DNA of 64,000 nucleotides, taken from Lentzea alba. GTDB taxonomy: Bacteria; Actinomycetota; Actinomycetes; Mycobacteriales; Pseudonocardiaceae. This document shows, one piece after another, positions 59,223 through 64,000 of the stretch. Each line of letters opens with the position of its first letter. Within the stretch, counting starts at the first letter, position 1. The notes under the pieces are model-generated. The model saw nothing but the letters and a program-made list of their open reading frames with translations. It had not been told where the DNA came from and searched no databases. A program made the position numbers and the translations under genes. Location of the stretch: the NCBI RefSeq assembly GCF_011067745.1, contig NZ_JAAMPJ010000005.1:526965-590964 (forward strand). The letters run 5' to 3'.

Positions 59223-62200
59223 CTACTTTGTGTTCTTGATCGGCGCGGGATTTCCCTGGCTGTCGTTGAGCAGCCCGAGGTTGGGCATGCCAAGGGAGTT
59301 CCCCCCAGGAGCTCGTGGGTTGTAGAGGACGTTGGGCACGACCTCGTGCCGGTTGATCCCGCCGGGACGGCCGTCCTTGTAGAAGCCCTCGGCGGTCATC
59401 TCGAACGCCACCGGAACCGTGCGGTCGCCCGCGTACTGCGGAACCACCTTGTAGTAGACGATCTGGCCGTCTTCGACCGCGTCGGCCGCGCGCTTTTCGA
59501 ACGCCCGCATGTTGTCCTCGACCCGGCCGTCGCCCCTGACGAAGGTGTTCGCGGCCCGGCTGCAGGTCGCGACGTTCTCGCTCCTGTTCCCCGCACCTCC
59601 GAGCACAGCCGCGAGAAGATGACACGAGTTGATCGTCTTGGACGCCGTCACGCCGTAGTTCTGCGATACGTAGTCCTGGGTCCACTTGTAACCCGGACCA
59701 CGCTTTGCCTTGTTCTCGCCGTGCTTCTTGGTGACACACGCCTCGACACCGGTCGCCCGGTTGCCGTGATCTGCGTCCACCGGCATGTAGTTCGGCGTCG
59801 GCAGCGCCTGGCGGCAGTCCCGCCGGTCCCGCTGGTGCTGGTCGGGGATCAGCCGCTGCCGTTCCTGGGTGCCCTCGATCGTCACCACGACAGCCCGGGA
59901 CGCCGACGACACGGTGTGCAGGAACCGACCGGCACGCTTCAGCGCCTTCTGGTAGATCTCGTCCGCGTCGGTCCGTGTGTCGTTCACGACGTCCCGCGCC
60001 GTCCCGACCTTCACTGCCGGTGCCTTCGGTGTGGACGACACCTGTTGGGGCGTCAGCAGGATCGGCTTGGTCGCCCCCGGATCTACCGCGATCGGCGTGT
60101 GCTTGGCCGCGTGGGCGTTGTCGGCACGCGCCTTGTCGGAGATCGCCTTGGCCCGCAGGTACGCCGCGATCCTGGCGGCCTCGGCACGAGCCTCGGCGTC
60201 GTCCCCCGCGTCGACATCACCGTCGCCGTCGGTGTCAGGGCCGGTTTCCACGTCCGGAAGCGCCCTGGCCCACGGAGAGTCGCCGCCACCACCACATTGG
60301 ACGGTCCAGGAATGCGTGTCGCAGAACAGTTCTTTCGTCGACGGCCGTTTCTGGAACGCCTTGTCGCACGTCACGCCGTACAAACTCGTACAACTGTCGC
60401 CGCGGCCCCCCGCCGGCGTCGGCGCCAGCACATCCAAGAACACCCTCACCGCGAGCCCCAAGGGACTGCTGGACCTCGGGCCTCGGCCCTTCCCGCCCCT
60501 GGGCCGAACGGTGGGCGGGCACGGCCGGGCCTTGGTCGGGGTAGCACAGGAATGACCGGTGGGATCCACGTTGGTCACCGGATTCCCGGCGCCGTAGCCA
60601 TAGCGGTTGGCGTTGACCGCCGATCCACCGCTGGTGTCGACGTCGTCCCGGGAGACGAATCCGCCCGTGCCGGGGTCGTACCAGCGTGCGCCCATGTCGA
60701 CCTGACCGGTCGCCTGGTCGGTCCAGTCGCCCTGGTAACCGAGCGCGCCGGTGTTCCCGTTCTTCGCGGCCACCTTGCCGAACGGGTCGTAGGTGGTCGA
60801 GTCCGGCAGCGCGCCGAGCGTGTCGTCCGCCGGGTCGAAACCGCCGACCACATCGCCGCGCAAGTCCGAAAGGGACAGTCGCTCGGTGGCACCGCGGCTG
60901 GTCGCCAGCAGTTCGTCACCCGGACCACGGGCGAACGTCTCGGTGCCGTCCGACACGACCTCGTCGTTCTGGCCCGCGTAGGTGAAGGTCGTGCCGTTGC
61001 GGGTGGCTACTCGGTCGAAGCCGTCGTAGGCGTAGTTCTGCGCCCCGTTGGTGATCATCCGGTCGAGCGCGTCGAAGCCGAACTGCTGGGTCTGCGACCC
61101 GGTTGTCTTCGACCGCAACGTTCCTCTTGGCGAGTACGCGTAGGTGCTGTCTCCGTCGGACAGAAGCCGGTTCCGCTCGTCGAAGGTGGACACCTTCGAC
61201 CCGATCTTGGTCCGGTTGCCGGCGTCGTCCCACTCGTAGCCGGTGGTCACTCCGCCGGCCGTGCTGCTCTTGAGGCGAAGTCCCTTGTCGTAGTCGTAGG
61301 TCGTGGTTCCGGCGCCCGCGACACCCGTCGTGGTCCGGCTGGCGATCGTGTCGGTGAGGTTGTACCCGTACGTCGTCGAGGCGACCGTGGCGTTGGCGGA
61401 GTTCGTCAGGACGTCCGAGCTCAGCCTGCCGAAGTCGTCGTAGCCGAGGGTGCGCTTGCGGCTCGCGCCGAAGTCGATCGTCTTGACCGCTCCGGTGTTG
61501 TCGTAACCGAACTTCTGGCTCGTACCGGTGAGGCCGTCGGCCACGGTGTCCAGCCGTCCCTTGTCGTAGGCGTACGCCGCGGTTCCGGCGGCGTCCTTGC
61601 GGCTGACGACGCTGCCTTCCTCGTCGTACCGGTACTCCGCGACGCCACCGGGACCTGCCGTGGTGAGAAGGTGCCCGCGGTCGTCGTAGGTGTAGGTGTT
61701 CGTGCCGCCCACCGCGCTCACCGACCTGAGCCGGTTGGACAGGTCGTAGCCGTACGTCGTCGCCGCAGTCTCAGCTTCGGCACCCGTACCGGTTTCCGCC
61801 TTGGGCCGGTTCGCCGCGTCGTAGTCCCGTTTGGTGACAACGCCTCCCGGCGCGGTCAGCTGGACGGCGTTGCCGTTCTCGTCGTAGCCGGTCGTCCAGG
61901 TCCGGTCCGCGGCGCCGGGATGTGCGGTGGTCGACGGATCGATCGTGGACTCGGGCAAGCCGAGGGTGTTGTACGTGGTGATCGTGGAGTTGCCTCGGCC
62001 ATCGGTGTACCGAGTCCGGTTGCCGGCCGCGTCCACGCCGTACGAGCTGGTGATCGACTTGCCGTCGGCCACCGGTTCGACCTGGTTGATCAGCTGGTTG
62101 GCCGAGTTGTAGGTGTAGGTCCGCACGGTCTGGTTCGGGTCCGTGACGGTGATCAGGTTCCCGGCCGGGTCGTAGCCGTACGTCGTGCTCCTCAACGTCG

Positions 62201-64000
62201 ATCCGTCGGCCTTCAGCGCGTTGTCCGCGGTCTTCTGACCGAACAGGTCGTAGGTCGCCTGGGACGTGCGGCCCTGTGCGTCGACAGCGCGGACGGTGTG
62301 CCCGGCGAAGTCGTAGCCGTACTGAACCTGCACGCCGTTCGGGTCGACGGACTTGGTCAACTGGTCGAGCGTGTCGAAGGTGTAGGTGGTCGTCGACTGC
62401 TTCGGCGAGATCTCGCTGACCACGTTGCCGGCGTCGTCGAAGACGACCCTGCTGGTGAACGCGCCCGCGACCGGGGTGCGCTCGATCGAGGTGGCAGTCA
62501 CCTGGCGGTCGAGGTCGTCGTAGGTGGCCTCGGTCCGGATCCCCGTGCCGTCCACAGTGGACACGATCTGCCCGGAGCGGGTGTAGCCGAACGTCGTGGC
62601 GGCCCGCTCGTCGTTGGTCGACGCGGGTACGTCGACCTTCGCGACCCGGTTCAGCTGGTCGTAGGTGCTCCGCGTGATGTTGCCGCGCGGGTCCTTGACC
62701 TCGACGACGTTGCTGTTGCCGTCGTACTTGGTGAAGGTCGTCGGCGTGACGGCCTGCGTCGCACCGGGTGCCCGGTAGGACGGCTTGGCGGAACTCGTCG
62801 TCCGGCCGTTGCGGTCGTAGGTCGTGCGGGAGATGTTGCCGAGCTCGTCCTTGTAGTCGGTGATCTCGCCGAACGTGTTGTACCCGGTCGTCGCCGTCGG
62901 CGTGGCCGTGCTCGCCGGCTGGCCGCCGCTCTCCACCGACAGCGGTGCCGCGGTCGACGTGACGAGCTGACCGATCTCGTCGTGGACCAGCCGTGCGGTG
63001 AACGCGTTCGGGTCGGCCCCGGTGACGTTGCCGCGAGGGGAGATCGTGGACGTCGGCAGCGCGCGCTGGTCGTAGCGGGTCTTGGTGACCCGGGAGGTGG
63101 TGCCGCCGGTCACGGTCTGCTGGACGAGGTTGTCGGCGTCGTCGTAGTCGTAGGACACCTGTTCCTGGTTGTTGCCGGTGACCCAGGGGACGTTCGACGG
63201 CTTGCCGGTGGTCGTGACGGTCTTGACGTTTCCGTTGGTGTCATAGGTGAACGACGTGCCGCGCATGAGGCCGTTCGGGTCCGTTGTGGACGTCAGTGCC
63301 CGGCCCAGCCTGTCGTAGGTGCTGGCCTTGACCGTCTTGCCGTTGTTCCTGACCTGCTTGGTCGGGTTTCCGGCAGCGTCGTAGGTGTTGTCCTCCAGGA
63401 CGAAGTCGCGGGTGGTGCCGTCGGGGTTGCGGAACTTCTTGAGCACGGCCTTGGCGAGCAGGCCGTCGTCGAAGTACGTGAACTCCGTGCGTCGTCCCAT
63501 CGCGTCGGTCTCGCTGGCGAGCCGCCCGGCGAAGTCGTAGCTGAACGCCTTGAGCACCAGGTGGTCACCGGTGGCCGGGGCCGGGGTGCCTTCCGGGTCG
63601 CTGCGCCAGTCCCGCAGCCGGACCTCGGCAAGCGTGTTGCGGGCGGTGTAGGCGTAGTCGTACCGGTTGCCGTTCGGGTCCGTGGTGGACGTGACGTTGC
63701 CGAAGGCGTCGTAGTCGAAGGTGGTCTTGCCGCCTTCCGGGTCCGTGGTCGTGATCGCACGGCCGCGGTCGTCGAGGGTCGACGACGTGGTGCGGGCCTG
63801 GTCGTTGCCCAGTGCGTCGGCCTCCTCGACCGAGACGACGATGCCGTCCGGGTCGTAGGTGCTGGTGATCCGCTTCTGGTGCTTGACGTTCGTGACCGCG
63901 TTCGTGGTGGCCGGCATCGTCGTCGTGCGCAACCGGGACATGCCGTCGTAGGTGTAGGTGGTCCCCACACCGGCCGGGAAGCTGTCGGAGATGTCCTTCT
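59223..64000 (-). CDS. RHS/YD-repeat protein with nuclease-like C-terminal toxin, 5' end outside the window
   Basis: The reading frame enters at the right edge (ISDSFPAGVG precedes 63968) and continues for 1592 residues. It is full of YD repeats (GxxxxYxYDxxGR...) and ends its core at RWYDPGTGGFVSRD and GNPVTNVDPTGH (about 60553), the RHS-associated core signature. The variable 443-residue C-terminus has an EF-hand-like DTDGDGDVDAGD (near 60220) and a domain with NSCHLLAAVLGGAGNRSENV then FVRGDGRVEDNMRAFEKRA (about 59500-59640), matching the EndoNS/EssD-type DNA/RNA non-specific nuclease, with His in the usual catalytic position. It is read together with the propeller/lectin gene. The N-terminal part and signal are outside the window. 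Confidence 0.9.
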   Translation of the reverse strand, partial: KDISDSFPAGVGTTYTYDGMSRLRTTTMPATTNAVTNVKHQKRITSTYDPDGIVVSVEEADALGNDQARTTSSTLDDRGRAITTTDPEGGKTTFDYDAFGNVTSTTDPNGNRYDYAYTARNTLAEVRLRDWRSDPEGTPAPATGDHLVLKAFSYDFAGRLASETDAMGRRTEFTYFDDGLLAKAVLKKFRNPDGTTRDFVLEDNTYDAAGNPTKQVRNNGKTVKASTYDRLGRALTSTTDPNGLMRGTSFTYDTNGNVKTVTTTGKPSNVPWVTGNNQEQVSYDYDDADNLVQQTVTGGTTSRVTKTRYDQRALPTSTISPRGNVTGADPNAFTARLVHDEIGQLVTSTAAPLSVESGGQPASTATPTATTGYNTFGEITDYKDELGNISRTTYDRNGRTTSSAKPSYRAPGATQAVTPTTFTKYDGNSNVVEVKDPRGNITRSTYDQLNRVAKVDVPASTNDERAATTFGYTRSGQIVSTVDGTGIRTEATYDDLDRQVTATSIERTPVAGAFTSRVVFDDAGNVVSEISPKQSTTTYTFDTLDQLTKSVDPNGVQVQYGYDFAGHTVRAVDAQGRTSQATYDLFGQKTADNALKADGSTLRSTTYGYDPAGNLITVTDPNQTVRTYTYNSANQLINQVEPVADGKSITSSYGVDAAGNRTRYTDGRGNSTITTYNTLGLPESTIDPSTTAHPGAADRTWTTGYDENGNAVQLTAPGGVVTKRDYDAANRPKAETGTGAEAETAATTYGYDLSNRLRSVSAVGGTNTYTYDDRGHLLTTAGPGGVAEYRYDEEGSVVSRKDAAGTAAYAYDKGRLDTVADGLTGTSQKFGYDNTGAVKTIDFGASRKRTLGYDDFGRLSSDVLTNSANATVASTTYGYNLTDTIASRTTTGVAGAGTTTYDYDKGLRLKSSTAGGVTTGYEWDDAGNRTKIGSKVSTFDERNRLLSDGDSTYAYSPRGTLRSKTTGSQTQQFGFDALDRMITNGAQNYAYDGFDRVATRNGTTFTYAGQNDEVVSDGTETFARGPGDELLATSRGATERLSLSDLRGDVVGGFDPADDTLGALPDSTTYDPFGKVAAKNGNTGALGYQGDWTDQATGQVDMGARWYDPGTGGFVSRDDVDTSGGSAVNANRYGYGAGNPVTNVDPTGHSCATPTKARPCPPTVRPRGGKGRGPRSSSPLGLAVRVFLDVLAPTPAGGRGDSCTSLYGVTCDKAFQKRPSTKELFCDTHSWTVQCGGGGDSPWARALPDVETGPDTDGDGDVDAGDDAEARAEAARIAAYLRAKAISDKARADNAHAAKHTPIAVDPGATKPILLTPQQVSSTPKAPAVKVGTARDVVNDTRTDADEIYQKALKRAGRFLHTVSSASRAVVVTIEGTQERQRLIPDQHQRDRRDCRQALPTPNYMPVDADHGNRATGVEACVTKKHGENKAKRGPGYKWTQDYVSQNYGVTASKTINSCHLLAAVLGGAGNRSENVATCSRAANTFVRGDGRVEDNMRAFEKRAADAVEDGQIVYYKVVPQYAGDRTVPVAFEMTAEGFYKDGRPGGINRHEVVPNVLYNPRAPGGNSLGMPNLGLLNDSQGNPAPIKNTK

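Noticed and set aside
56906..59239. 777-codon plus-strand frame opposite the propeller/lectin gene
   Set aside because: Shadow of the real gene; composition is unlike a folded protein.
59223..64000. Regularly repeated DNA in the RHS gene, at first suggesting a repeat array
   Set aside because: The repeats encode YD units and vary in sequence and spacing, so they are not a CRISPR array or tandem DNA repeat.

Overview
This window is chromosomal DNA from a high-GC Gram-positive actinomycete. The gene families point to the Pseudonocardiaceae (Lentzea, Lechevalieria or Saccharothrix type), but I infer the genus only weakly from style: FurA-KatG, MmyB-type regulators, AfsR/SARP proteins, LAL regulators, DUF4232 and CU044_5270-type proteins, and many small secreted proteins. 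Coding density is high, GTG starts are frequent, and several genes look leaderless (a TANNNT -10 box 6-8 nt before the start codon). I see no rRNA, tRNA, CRISPR array, insertion sequence or integrase. It reads as an accessory chromosome arm rich in regulators, stress enzymes and secreted proteins.

Layout. 1-5.5 kb: a partial MmcQ/YjbR protein, a divergent EamA exporter/MocR regulator pair whose start codons overlap, and the oxidative-stress pair furA-katG with its operator and terminator. 5.9-13.7 kb: a DedA membrane protein, a NarL-type two-component pair plus a kinase-fold protein, a solute-binding lipoprotein without a transporter, a beta-propeller lipoprotein, a polytopic membrane protein and a flavin-type oxidoreductase. 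13.7-22.2 kb: redox enzymes, most beside a divergent or nearby regulator (NmrA-like/SnoaL-like with TetR; Old Yellow Enzyme with MerR; alcohol dehydrogenase with an MmyB-type regulator and a SelW-like protein; SDR with TetR; RibD/DHFR-like), with clear palindromic operators in several gaps.

22.3-33.8 kb: two very large regulators (LAL and AfsR-type), a helical WxG-like protein, a ricin-type lectin, an AlkD-like protein, a PucR regulator, a PL7-like jelly-roll protein lacking its usual active-site histidine, and an I36-inhibitor/LAS-peptidase fusion. 33.9-45.8 kb: a 945-residue protein with a PcfJ-like domain, a WYL regulator/RidA pair around a perfect operator, DUF488 and HxlR proteins, two roadblock proteins with a DUF4388-like partner but no GTPase, and a kinase/pseudokinase/response-regulator operon facing a small SARP.

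46-53.6 kb: a YtrA-type operon (ATPase, permease, GntR regulator, second ATPase), secreted proteins, an ECF-type sigma factor with a CU044_5270-type partner, a DUF1905/YdeI protein and an S51-type peptidase. 53.7-64 kb: a cell-surface block read leftwards: a large RHS/YD-repeat protein (5' end outside the window) with a nuclease-like C-terminus and no recognisable adjacent immunity gene, a 749-residue secreted protein of beta-repeats plus a lectin-like propeller, and a three-LamG sialidase.

The best candidates for new biology are the RHS-nuclease/propeller/sialidase block, the PcfJ-like giant, the kinase-pseudokinase-regulator operon, the GTPase-less roadblock operon and the PL7-like protein with a changed active site.
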